DNA of 64,000 nucleotides from JAEWSN01 sp942493335 (GTDB lineage Bacteria > Bacillota > Clostridia > DSM-8532), in NCBI GenBank assembly GCA_942493335.1, contig OW818693.1:4526001-4590000 (forward strand), in the 5' to 3' direction. The position numbers were made by a program, and so were the translations under genes. The notes beneath the pieces were generated by a model. That model did no database searches. It was given only the letters and a program-made list of their open reading frames with translations, and was not told the DNA's origin. Of this stretch, positions 42,865-50,852 are shown in pieces. Position 1 is the stretch's first letter, and the number at the start of each line of letters is the position of its first letter.

Positions 42865-44190
42865 ATGACAATACTGGTGAATGCAGGTGGTGAAGAACGC
42901 CGCCTTGACGTGAAAAAGGGTGAAAACCTCATGAAGGCGCTGCTTCGGCATGGCATCAATATCCCTCATCCCTGCCACGGGAAGGGGAAGTGCGAAAAGT
43001 GTCGGGTGGGCATTGCCCCGATGAAGGAAGCAAATTCGGGGAAAGTGATTTCGGACGGCAAAAGTGCAGATAAAGAAGGATCAGGCGGGATAGGCGCAGA
43101 AAAAGAGGCATTGGAAGGAACACGCAAGGGAAAGAACGCATCGGATGGGAAAAAACCGGGAAAAGGCGGAAACCGGCTTGCGTGCCTGACCGTGGTCCGG
43201 GAACCGCTGGTCGTGTCCATCGGGCACAAAGGCGGAGTTGGTTCGGTCAAAAAGATGAGGGATGAAACGGTTGTCCGGTCCGTAGCGAATGGATTGGGCG
43301 GGCGGGTCCGTTCCGGCCATATCACGAACCCACTCCCGCATGATCCGTTGATACCTTCGGTTGCCACGCGCAAGGCGGAAAAACAGGCACGGATGTCCAG
43401 TCAGGCCATTCAGCCGGATCCAAACAAAGGAAAGGGTAGGGTGAAACCGCCCACCCGGCGAGTAGTTGCGGTCATTCCACCGCTCCCGGTGGAGGGGGCC
43501 ACTTCCTGGGAACGCGTGGTTGCAGGCTTTTCCAGAAAGGATCGCAAGGTACTGGAAACGGGTATGGAATTCGTGCTGCCGCACCTGGCTGAACTGGCGC
43601 CACCGGCAGGTGGACCGATCACACTGGTCCGGGCGGGAAGTGTATTTCTTGGCGTATGCAAAGGGAATTCAACGGAAGGACGGCTTGGGCTTGCCATTGG
43701 CATCGAAGGGGAGGAGATGACCGCTATCCTGACTGAATTGATGCAAGGAAGGGAAGTCGGAGAACGGAAGGTCGCCGTCCCGACAACGGACCGTGACGCT
43801 ATGATCGGCATCATGCAGAAGGCTGTCACCTCGATGTGCAGTGACGCCGGTCGCCAGGCAGCCGAGGTGACCGATGTCGTCCTGGCGGCTCGAAGTTCTC
43901 TGCTGGAGACCCTCACAGGCCTTCATGCACCAATGGACATGGGGGGACAGGCGGTACCGACAGTTTTGGCGAAGCGAGTGATCCCGGCATCCCGTCTCGG
44001 GCTGAAGCTGGCACCCCATGCAACGGCCTATCTGCCGCCGGCCGAATCTGCGGTTTGCGGGCCGGATTGCGTGATGGCCACGATCAAGGGGGACGACCAT
44101 CATCCTGCCGTGGTAGCCGGAGCGCTGACCTGTCTTCTAGATGGAAAGAGCAGAAAAGCGGCGGAGAAGTGGGCGGCGCGCAACCGTTGA
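42865..44190 (+). CDS. Degenerate RACo-like [2Fe-2S] protein (DUF4445-derived, truncated)
   Basis: 441 residues. The N-terminal plant-type ferredoxin domain has Cys37, Cys43, Cys46 (PCHGKGKCEKCRVG) and Cys107 (NRLACLTVV). Between Cys46 and Cys107 is a Gly/Lys-rich insert of about 50 residues. From about residue 195 it follows corrinoid-protein activators (RACo/RamA type). Where those have the ATPase motif DIGTTT it has AIGIEGEEM, and it ends soon after the segment matching their VGaDi motif, so the second half of the ATPase fold is missing. No methyltransferase or corrinoid protein is nearby. Function unknown; a pseudo-activator or electron-transfer role is possible. Confidence 0.6.
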   Translation: MTILVNAGGEERRLDVKKGENLMKALLRHGINIPHPCHGKGKCEKCRVGIAPMKEANSGKVISDGKSADKEGSGGIGAEKEALEGTRKGKNASDGKKPGKGGNRLACLTVVREPLVVSIGHKGGVGSVKKMRDETVVRSVANGLGGRVRSGHITNPLPHDPLIPSVATRKAEKQARMSSQAIQPDPNKGKGRVKPPTRRVVAVIPPLPVEGATSWERVVAGFSRKDRKVLETGMEFVLPHLAELAPPAGGPITLVRAGSVFLGVCKGNSTEGRLGLAIGIEGEEMTAILTELMQGREVGERKVAVPTTDRDAMIGIMQKAVTSMCSDAGRQAAEVTDVVLAARSSLLETLTGLHAPMDMGGQAVPTVLAKRVIPASRLGLKLAPHATAYLPPAESAVCGPDCVMATIKGDDHHPAVVAGALTCLLDGKSRKAAEKWAARNR

Positions 44191-44322
44191 AGCGACTGTG
44201 CCGGTCCGGATCTCCCCAAGTTCGTGTTGGACCTTACGGGAGGAAGGTTGAAACAGCCAGCCCGGATTTCATGCGGGTTTCAAGTTTTCCTCATGATTTT
44301 CGGGAGATGTCGGAAAACAGGG

Positions 44323-44351
44323 TTGACATCCCGTTGGGGGGTCTGTATAAT
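44323..44351 (+). promoter_or_regulatory. Consensus sigma-A promoter of tRNA-Lys
   Basis: TTGACA (44323-44328), 17 bp, TATAAT (44346-44351): both hexamers are perfect. The tRNA begins 55 bases later. Confidence 0.88.
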
Positions 44352-44405
44352 ATGAAAAGTCGACGGCAGCGACACACCGCAAAGCCCGACGAAAGACCGA
44401 AACGT

Positions 44406-44481
<76 letters not shown>

Positions 44482-44485
44482 AAGA

Positions 44486-44518
44486 AAAATCCCGAAAGCG
44501 AAGGCTTTCGGGATTTTT
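44486..44518 (+). terminator. Terminator of tRNA-Lys
   Basis: ATCCCGAAAGC pairs with GCTTTCGGGAT around GAAG, followed by TTTT and preceded by AAAA. Classic Rho-independent shape, five bases after the tRNA. Confidence 0.92.
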
Positions 44519-44618
44519 GCAATGGGTCTGACGTCGACAAGACAGGAAGCCGACGTACCGGATCCTGCCTGGCGTTCAAAACTGGGTTGGTATTCATAGA
44601 TCCCGTTACGGAGGAACC

Positions 44619-45128
44619 ATGGCTGGAGAGTTGATGTTTACACAGAGCGAAAAGATTCTTGCGAATCGCCGGAAAAACCTGTTTGTGCTGGCAGGCATGC
44701 TGCCTTTGTTTCTTGCAGCGGTCTCTCTGATCTGGCTTGGCAGCGTAGGACGACAGGTTTTCGGTATCCGGCCGGAGGATGTGGCCTTCATTCTTCCGCT
44801 TGTCCTGGCCGTGCAGCTGATCCTGCTCGCAACCCGCATGCCGTCCCTCTTCAAAAAGGATTTGAAGCTGTCCTATGAAGCGATCGAAATCACCTCTTCC
44901 GGAGAAAAAAAGCAAATTCCTCTCCGTGATCTCCGGAAAATCCGTGTCCGCCGGGATACGGAAGGGGTTGTAACCAATTTGAGCTTGCATTTTTCCGGGA
45001 AGAACCGTCGTTTGACCGAACGGTTTATCCGTTTGTCCGGCTATTTTGAGATGAATGTGCTGCGCGACATGCTGATCCGATATGCGCAGGCAATCGGACC
45101 AGCCCAACTGAGGGTCATTGATTCTTGA
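44619..45128 (+). CDS. Two-helix membrane protein with PH-like tail (unknown function)
   Basis: 169 residues. Two membrane helices (NLFVLAGMLPLFLAAVSLIW and VAFILPLVLAVQLILLATR) are followed by a soluble beta-rich part (LKLSYEAIEITSSGEKKQIP, LRDLRKIRVRR), reminiscent of a bacterial PH domain. No named family is recognised. GGAGGAACC is a good ribosome site. It stands alone between the tRNA terminator and the smpB promoter. Confidence 0.7.
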   Translation: MAGELMFTQSEKILANRRKNLFVLAGMLPLFLAAVSLIWLGSVGRQVFGIRPEDVAFILPLVLAVQLILLATRMPSLFKKDLKLSYEAIEITSSGEKKQIPLRDLRKIRVRRDTEGVVTNLSLHFSGKNRRLTERFIRLSGYFEMNVLRDMLIRYAQAIGPAQLRVIDS

Positions 45129-45151
45129 TGCTGCTGTACGTCCCCGTTTTC

Positions 45152-45180
45152 TTGATGCGAATCCCGTAAGGTGGTATAAT
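45152..45180 (+). promoter_or_regulatory. smpB promoter
   Basis: TTGATG (45152-45157), 17 bp, TATAAT (45175-45180). The next gene, smpB, begins 131 bases later; the leader between has no long open frame with a ribosome site. Confidence 0.65.
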
Positions 45181-45311
45181 CATGGATGTGCCGCTTTTCG
45201 GGTGTCGAGAAGGATCGGGGACCGGCATTGGTTATCCGGGCAGACATCCGCTATGGAATTCGCGTAGGCTTGTCACATGGATTGCAGAAACCGGGAGGAT
45301 GAAGGGACATC

Positions 45312-45782
45312 ATGCCGAAAGACAGGGAGGCCGTCAAGGTCGTTGCCCAAAACAGAAAAGCGCGGCATGAATACTTTGTCGAAGAAACGATGGAGGCCGG
45401 CATTGCCCTGCAGGGAACGGAAGTGAAGTCCCTCCGGCTCGGCAAGGCCAATCTGCAGGATTCCTACGCCCAGGTGAAAAACGGCGAAGTGTTCATATCG
45501 GGCATGCATATCAGCCCGTATGAAATGGGGAACCGCTTCAACCATGATCCGCTGCGCAGCCGGAAGCTCCTGCTTCACAAGAGTGAAATCGTGAAGCTTG
45601 GCGTTCAGACGCAACGGAAGGGTCTCACGCTTGTGCCGCTGTCCCTGTACTTCAAGAATGGGATGGTGAAGGTGGAACTGGCGGTTTGCAAAGGCAAGCT
45701 GCTGCACGACAAGCGGGATGATTTGGCGGAAAAGGACGCAAAGCGGGAGATCGATCGGAAAATGAAGGATTTCAACCGCTGA
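45312..45782 (+). CDS. smpB: SsrA-binding protein SmpB
   Basis: 156 residues, standard size. Motifs NRKARHEYFVEETMEAGIAL, QGTEVKSLRLGKANLQDSYA, and the tail KRDDLAEKDAKREIDRKMKD are those of SmpB. It binds tmRNA and enters stalled ribosomes during trans-translation. It is directly followed by the tmRNA gene, the usual pairing. GGGAGG precedes the ATG. Confidence 0.97.
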   Translation: MPKDREAVKVVAQNRKARHEYFVEETMEAGIALQGTEVKSLRLGKANLQDSYAQVKNGEVFISGMHISPYEMGNRFNHDPLRSRKLLLHKSEIVKLGVQTQRKGLTLVPLSLYFKNGMVKVELAVCKGKLLHDKRDDLAEKDAKREIDRKMKDFNR

Positions 45783-45914
45783 GTGGGGATGGGCTGTTCG
45801 CTCCAAGCAATGCAGTTCAGCCGAACTGAAGACATGAACACAATTTGGTTTCACCCGTCGGGCCAACGCCGGATGGTTTGGAATAATGACAAACGGGACG
45901 CATAGAGAGAAGAT

Positions 45915-46268
45915 GGGGATGTAATGGTTTCGACGGGATTGTTGAAGCCGGGGAAGCGGGTCGTGGATTCTCGTCGGCCACGTTAAAAAACGGGAAAACA
46001 ATAATTGCAACCAATAATAGCGATCTCGCTTTTGCGGCCTAACTAGGCCGTCGTCCCGCCGGGAAGGACCACGGTCCTGGATGGGGCGTCGACAGTGGTG
46101 AACGTGATATGAGTAAGCTTTGCCTCATACATGACAAATGAAGCTACTGAAGTGCCACTCTTGCCTTTGGGTGTGGCACGACGGGAAATTCGAACCAAAG
46201 GCTGCACCCGGAGATTGCCCTTGTGAATACGGTTTCGGACGCGGGTTCAATTCCCGCCATCTCCACCA
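45915..46268 (+). ncRNA. ssrA: tmRNA
   Basis: 354 bases. The ends form the tRNA-like part: GGGGATG at the 5' end pairs with CATCTCC before the CCA. The T arm GCGGGTTCAATTCCCGC is intact. The tag reading frame is read as GCA at 46007 to the TAA at 46040-46042, giving ATNNSDLAFAA, with the usual hydrophobic Ala-Ala end. The exact resume codon is inferred. Together with SmpB it rescues stalled ribosomes. Confidence 0.95.
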
Positions 46269-46274
46269 TATTCG

Positions 46275-46307
46275 TCACTTGCCGAACATACGGCAAGTGA
46301 TTTTTTT
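46275..46307 (+). terminator. Terminator of ssrA
   Basis: TCACTTGCCG pairs perfectly with CGGCAAGTGA around a 6-base loop, followed by seven Ts, six bases after the tmRNA CCA. Confidence 0.95.
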
Positions 46308-46331
46308 GTCCTTTTTTTCTGATGCAATGGA

Positions 46332-46523
46332 GCATCCTGTCGGGTTTCATGGAACATCTTTGCAACTCTGTTGACGGATGTCGATATCAGGGCAATTGAT
46401 GAGACTTTTTCCGTTCTTAATGGCGAATATTCAGACTATTTTTCATGGATGAACCCGAAGAAGAATGCGGAAAATCTCTTTTCATTGGTGCATTTGTTGC
46501 CATTTTTCATGTTCGCCAAGTAA
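46332..46523 (+). pseudogene. Possible gene remnant in the AT-rich gap after ssrA
   Basis: The 439-bp gap between ssrA and the dehydratase gene has no intact gene and is richer in A+T than its surroundings. One frame stays open for 67 codons to a TAA at 46521, reading as plausible protein (TDVDIRAIDETFSVLNGEYS, then DYFSWMNPKKNAENLFSLVH), but has no start codon with a ribosome site. It may be the 3' end of a lost gene. No family is recognised, and chance is possible. A TATAAT at 46612-46617 could be the -10 for the next gene, but no -35 is seen. Confidence 0.22.
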
Positions 46524-46707
46524 AACACTGTAAATGAAGGATGATTTCCTAAACTCGCAAGATATGAGGTATTTTCCGCAAGTGCCGCCTATCCTTTGGG
46601 GACGGTCGGCATATAATGAAAGCGAAGGTTGCAGTGGTTTCCACAGCTGCCGGATTCAAGGGGCAATGCCCGGTTTCGGGTAAAAACAGTAACAGAGGAG
46701 AGTCGCC

Positions 46708-48096
46708 ATGGCAGGAAAAACGAAAAAGGAAACGTTCGAAAGTACCCTCGCCCATGTCAGCACCAGCTCCAACCCGTCCGATCTTCGCATCACGGACATG
46801 CGCTTTGTGGATATCGCAGGCGCGCCGATGCATTGCATCCTCATGAAACTCTATACGAACCAGGGACTCGTCGGTTACGGCGAAGTCCGGGATTTTGCCA
46901 GCAAACGGTACGCCCTTATGCTCAAGCGGATCCTCATCGGGGAAAATCCCTGCAACATCGACCGGATTTTCCGCCGCATCAAGCAGTTTGGATTCACTGC
47001 CCGTCAGGCCGGCGGTGTCTGCGCAGTGGAAATCGCCTGTTGGGATCTTGCCGGCAAGGCGTACGGTGTGCCGATCTGGCAGATGCTCGGCGGCAAGTTC
47101 CGTGACAAGATCCGCATCTATTGCGATACGGATGTGGACGGAAAGCACACGGGCAAAGACATGGGCAAGGCGCTGAAGGCCCGCATGGACAAGGGCTTCA
47201 CCTTCCTGAAGATGGATCTGGGTCTCGGCGTGCTTGAAGGCGAGAAGAATGTCCTGACCGCACCGCTCGGCTTCGTCGAGGAACAGCGGAAATCCTATGA
47301 TGCCATCCGCCGCGCCAAGGAAACCGGGGACGACATGGCCATCCGCCAGGCGAAAACCCATAATTATGATCTGTACAACATTGCCCATCCCTATACAGGC
47401 ATCCATGTCACCGAGCATGGGCTGGACATTCTGGAGAACTATGTGAAGGAAGTCAGGGATGTCATCGGCTACGATGTGCCGCTTGCCATCGACCATTTCG
47501 GCCACATCTGTGTGGAGGACTGCATCAAGCTCTGCCGCCGCGTCGAGAAATTCAGCCTTGCCTGGGCGGAAGACATGATTCCGTGGCAACTCACGGACCA
47601 GTACGTACGGCTCCGCAACAGCACCACGACCCCCATCGCCACCGGCGAGGACATCTATCTGAAGGAAGGCTTCAAACCTCTGCTCGAGAAGGGCGGCGTT
47701 TCCGTCATCCATCCCGACCTGCTGACCTCCGGCGGCATCCTTGAAAACAAGAAGATCGGCGATATGGCGCAGGACTATGGTGTGGCCATGGCCGTGCACA
47801 TGGCGGAAAGCCCCATCGCCTGCATGGCGGCGGTCCATTCCATCGCCTCCACCGAAAATTTCCTGGCCCTCGAATACCATTCCGTCGACGTCGACTGGTG
47901 GGATGACATGGTCACCGGGTTACCGAAGCCGCTTGTGAACCACGGCTGGATCGATGTCCCGAACAAGCCCGGCCTTGGCATCGACACACTGGTGGACGAA
48001 GTGTTGGCCGAGCACATCCATCCAGAAATTCCCGGCATGTGGGAATCCACCGAAATGTGGAATGACGACGTTGTGGCGGACCGGCTTTGGAGTTAA
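46708..48096 (+). CDS. Mandelate racemase/enolase-superfamily sugar-acid dehydratase
   Basis: 462 residues. The capping domain (residues about 25-150) has GYGEVRDFASKRY. The barrel has the KxD-type motif FTFLKMDLGLG, metal-ligand region DVPLAIDHFGHI, AWAEDMIPWQ, and ATGEDIYLKEG. Members remove water from aldonic or aldaric acids to give 2-keto-3-deoxy acids. The substrate is not readable from sequence. It is longer than most members, with an insert near residues 180-235. First gene of a catabolic cluster with two SDRs and an aldolase. AGAGGAGAG precedes the ATG. Confidence 0.85.
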   Translation: MAGKTKKETFESTLAHVSTSSNPSDLRITDMRFVDIAGAPMHCILMKLYTNQGLVGYGEVRDFASKRYALMLKRILIGENPCNIDRIFRRIKQFGFTARQAGGVCAVEIACWDLAGKAYGVPIWQMLGGKFRDKIRIYCDTDVDGKHTGKDMGKALKARMDKGFTFLKMDLGLGVLEGEKNVLTAPLGFVEEQRKSYDAIRRAKETGDDMAIRQAKTHNYDLYNIAHPYTGIHVTEHGLDILENYVKEVRDVIGYDVPLAIDHFGHICVEDCIKLCRRVEKFSLAWAEDMIPWQLTDQYVRLRNSTTTPIATGEDIYLKEGFKPLLEKGGVSVIHPDLLTSGGILENKKIGDMAQDYGVAMAVHMAESPIACMAAVHSIASTENFLALEYHSVDVDWWDDMVTGLPKPLVNHGWIDVPNKPGLGIDTLVDEVLAEHIHPEIPGMWESTEMWNDDVVADRLWS

Positions 48097-48102
48097 GGCG
48101 CT

Positions 48103-48188
48103 GGAAAGAAATTCCTTGCTCTATTGTTAAAAGAATGGCAAGTCTGGCTGTTGTTTTTTGAAATCCATAGAGCAAGTTATTCCTTTCC
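48103..48188. repeat. Palindromic element between dehydratase and SDR genes (86 bp)
   Basis: Outer arms GGAAAGAAATTCCTTGCTCT (48103-48122) and the complementary 48167-48188 match at 19 of 22 positions. The core, read on the minus strand as CTATGGATTTCAAAAAACAA, matches the elements near 343-528 and 21651. It begins a few bases after the dehydratase stop. Its 3' arm ends near the ribosome site of the next gene. Confidence 0.8.
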
Positions 48189-48212
48189 AAATAGTGAGAC
48201 AGGAGTGACAGA

Positions 48213-48950
48213 ATGAACATGATGGGAAAGGTCGCATTGATCACCGATGCTTCCACCCAGGCTGCGGAGGCGGTGGCAAAGCGCCTCGAACAGGACGGGA
48301 TGACCGTATTGCGCAATTATCCGGACGGCCTTCCAAAAGGTGCTGCGGGCAATTCCCACTGCTCCACCTATTCGACGGTCAGTTTGAAATCCGTGCAGGC
48401 CCTTTCCGCCTGGGTGAAGGAAACCGCACAGCGTCTGGACAGCCTGATCCATACCGACAACGTCATCTTCCGGGCCAGCGTCGAGCAGATTTCGGAAGAG
48501 GATTTCAGAACCTATGTCAATCGGAATGCGAAAAGCGCCTTCCTGACCACGAAGGTGCTGGCCGAGGACATCGCGAAAAACGGGGGCGGATCGGTTGTAT
48601 ACCTTTCCTCCCTGCACGATGAGAAGCCCACTGGCGGTGCAGTCGCCTACAGTGCGGGCCGGGGCGCCGTGAAGATGCTCTGCCGCGAAATGGCCCTCTT
48701 CTTCGGTCGCAAACAGGTGCGTTGCAATCTTGTGGAAATGGACACGACCGAGGAAACTGTCGAACAACTGGACAGCCTGCTGATTCCCTTCAATTATGAT
48801 GTGGCATCCAAGGTGTCCATGCGCCGGATGACGAAGCCGGACGACTTTGCAGGAACCGTATCCTTCCTCGTTTCGGAAGATGCCGCCCATGTCAATGGGG
48901 CGGAAATCCGGGTCGACGGCGGACATCTGTTCCACTATTTCGACCGCTGA
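48213..48950 (+). CDS. SDR-family protein with degenerate active site (likely non-catalytic)
   Basis: 245 residues with the Rossmann layout of short-chain dehydrogenases, but key motifs are broken. The TGxxxGxG coenzyme loop reads TDASTQAA (residues 11-18), the NNAG motif reads TDNV, and the catalytic YxxxK is Tyr146-S-A-G-Arg150. Ser132/133 and the C-terminal AHVNGAEIRVDGGH are kept. It is encoded 12 bases before a canonical SDR, so it probably serves as a structural partner in a heteromer, as BbsC does for BbsD. ACAGGAG lies ahead of the ATG. Confidence 0.75.
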   Translation: MNMMGKVALITDASTQAAEAVAKRLEQDGMTVLRNYPDGLPKGAAGNSHCSTYSTVSLKSVQALSAWVKETAQRLDSLIHTDNVIFRASVEQISEEDFRTYVNRNAKSAFLTTKVLAEDIAKNGGGSVVYLSSLHDEKPTGGAVAYSAGRGAVKMLCREMALFFGRKQVRCNLVEMDTTEETVEQLDSLLIPFNYDVASKVSMRRMTKPDDFAGTVSFLVSEDAAHVNGAEIRVDGGHLFHYFDR

Positions 48951-48962
48951 GGGGGTGACGGC

Positions 48963-49733
48963 ATGGAATTGAATCTAAAAGGCCGCACGGCGGTCGTCAC
49001 CGGAGGCGGAAAGGGCGTAGGCGCCGGCATCAGCCGGAAGCTCGCCGCCGAAGGCGTCAAGGTCATGATCATCTGCAACTCGAACCGCGACATGGCGGAA
49101 GCACATGCGCAAACGCTGCGGGATCTCGGCGGAACCGCGGAGGTGTATCAGGCGGATGTGGGAGACCGTATCCAGGTGGACGCCATGATGAAACACACTG
49201 CGGAGGTTTTCGGCGGGATCGACATCATCGTGAACAACGCTGCCTGGCAACCGAACCTGGACATCGACGAGTATACCGAGGAACAGTACGACGACATCAT
49301 GCGCATCAACCTGGGCGGTTATTTCCGCTGCATGCAGGCCGCCATTCCCTATCTGAAGAAGAGCGACGCCGGACGCGTCATCATGATTTCGTCCGTGCAT
49401 GGAAAACGGCCGGGCGATTTCGACGTCTGCTATTCCATGACGAAGGGCGGCATCAAGATGCTGGTGCGCGAAGCCGCCATCGAGCTGGCCGAGTACGGCA
49501 TCACGGTCAACGCCATCCTGCCGGGCGGCGTGAAGATCGAGTTCAAATCCGGTTTCTCCGCCCCGTTCAAGACCATGCGGAAGCAACGGGACCGGAAGTA
49601 CACCTGGGCGCCGCTGAAGCGTGTCTGCGTACCGGACGACGTCGGAAACCTCGTGGTCTTCCTCGCCTCCGGCGCGGGAGAGTATCTGACCGGAACAAGC
49701 ATCCGCATGGACGGCGGGTCCATGCTTCTGTAA
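48963..49733 (+). CDS. Short-chain dehydrogenase/reductase (canonical)
   Basis: 256 residues. Coenzyme loop TGGGKGVGAG (residues 13-22), NNAA motif, catalytic Ser in VIMISSVHGK and YSMTK are all intact, and the C-terminal GTSIRMDGGS is typical. It should oxidise or reduce a hydroxyl/ketone with NAD(P). In this cluster it may oxidise the 2-keto-3-deoxy acid made by the dehydratase; that substrate is inferred. It follows the degenerate SDR by 12 bases with GAGGGGG as ribosome site. Confidence 0.9.
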   Translation: MELNLKGRTAVVTGGGKGVGAGISRKLAAEGVKVMIICNSNRDMAEAHAQTLRDLGGTAEVYQADVGDRIQVDAMMKHTAEVFGGIDIIVNNAAWQPNLDIDEYTEEQYDDIMRINLGGYFRCMQAAIPYLKKSDAGRVIMISSVHGKRPGDFDVCYSMTKGGIKMLVREAAIELAEYGITVNAILPGGVKIEFKSGFSAPFKTMRKQRDRKYTWAPLKRVCVPDDVGNLVVFLASGAGEYLTGTSIRMDGGSMLL

Positions 49734-49803
49734 CCGCACAAAGCGATGAAGGGCCGATTTCCGGATGCGGCAGACGCAGTCCGGCAAGGAAAGGGAGCAA
49801 ACG

Positions 49804-50709
49804 ATGAAATTCAGCGCGAAAGAGGACATCATCCAATTGACGCCGATGTGGACCGGGGAACGGTTCGAAGATGGCCGCCCGAAGGTGTCCGACGACGTCC
49901 TGCGCCGCATGCGCAAAATCACCCTGGAGGAGGCCTGGGGCCCTATCTGGAGCGAAGGCTACAAATACCAGTTCCAGGGCGACTTCAAGATTTCCCATCC
50001 CGGCACCGTTCTGGTCGGTCGCGCCGTGACGGCCGTCATGGTCCCGAAGCGCCCCGATCTGGACAGCACCCTCATGAACTACGGTCTGAAGGAAGAAGGC
50101 CGTCGCGGTTTCTTCAATCAATGGGTCATCGACTCCCTCGTGGAGGATGACGTCGTGGTGGTCGACCTGTTCGACAAGATCTTCCAGGGAACCTATGTCG
50201 GCGGCAATCTCTCCACTGCCATCGCCACCCGCACGAAACGCGGCGGCGCGGTCATCTGGGGCGGTGTGCGCGATCTGGAGCAGATCGTGAAGATCCCGAA
50301 CATGCAGACCTATTACCGTGGAAACGACCCGACGGGCATCGCCGATGTCACGATGACCAGTTTCAACGGACCGACCCGCATCGGCAACGCCATCTGCATG
50401 CCCGGCGACGTCGTGCTCGGCACCCAGTCCGGCGTTTACTTCATCCCGCCGCACCTAGCGGAACGTTGTGTCGTCGGCGCGGAAAAATCCCATGTCCGTG
50501 ACATCTTCGGCTTCGCGCGTCTGGAAACCAAAACCTACAGCACCGCCCAGATCGACGCGGCATGGACTGTCCCGATGTGGGATGATTTCTGCAACTGGTT
50601 CACCACCGATCCGGAAGCAGCCGAGTATCGTCACCTCACCTGGGATGACGAACTGAAGGATGCGAAGGAGAAAGAGAACAAGGAGCAGGCGCCAAACGTC
50701 CGTCTGTAA
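49804..50709 (+). CDS. RraA-type aldolase/decarboxylase family protein
   Basis: 301 residues, longer than plain RraA (about 160-230) owing to an N-terminal extension of about 60 residues and a charged C-terminal tail. The RraA core has HPGTVLVGRAVTAVMVPKRP and the pyruvate/metal motif GGAVIWGGVRDLEQI (GGxRD). Relatives cleave 4-hydroxy-4-methyl-2-oxoglutarate or similar 2-oxo acids to pyruvate. After the dehydratase and SDRs, a retro-aldol step giving pyruvate is plausible. ATG 49804 has AAAGGGAG upstream. Confidence 0.78.
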   Translation: MKFSAKEDIIQLTPMWTGERFEDGRPKVSDDVLRRMRKITLEEAWGPIWSEGYKYQFQGDFKISHPGTVLVGRAVTAVMVPKRPDLDSTLMNYGLKEEGRRGFFNQWVIDSLVEDDVVVVDLFDKIFQGTYVGGNLSTAIATRTKRGGAVIWGGVRDLEQIVKIPNMQTYYRGNDPTGIADVTMTSFNGPTRIGNAICMPGDVVLGTQSGVYFIPPHLAERCVVGAEKSHVRDIFGFARLETKTYSTAQIDAAWTVPMWDDFCNWFTTDPEAAEYRHLTWDDELKDAKEKENKEQAPNVRL

Positions 50710-50748
50710 AAGCATAAAGATCCGATCCAGCCATGGTATATAATATGA

Positions 50749-50782
50749 AGCGGTTACAGAGGTTGTAACCGCTTTTCTTTTT
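50749..50782 (+). terminator. Terminator after the aldolase gene
   Basis: AGCGGTTACA pairs perfectly with TGTAACCGCT around a 5-base loop, followed by TTTCTTTTT. It ends the four-gene catabolic operon; the aldo/keto reductase gene begins about 70 bases later. Confidence 0.92.
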
Positions 50783-50852
50783 ATACTCCAAATGATAAAA
50801 TGATGGCGGTTTGAACGACGGGCTCCATCGCCCGCATCGAAAGGGGTACAAC

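Noticed and set aside
42574..42978. Minus-strand frame over the 19-bp repeats
   Set aside because: Repetitive translation (GLPVIHG-type units), overlaps two supported genes and the znuA promoter.
50737..50744. TATATAAT as promoter of the aldo/keto reductase gene
   Set aside because: It lies just before the terminator of the preceding operon and has no -35, so transcripts would stop at once.
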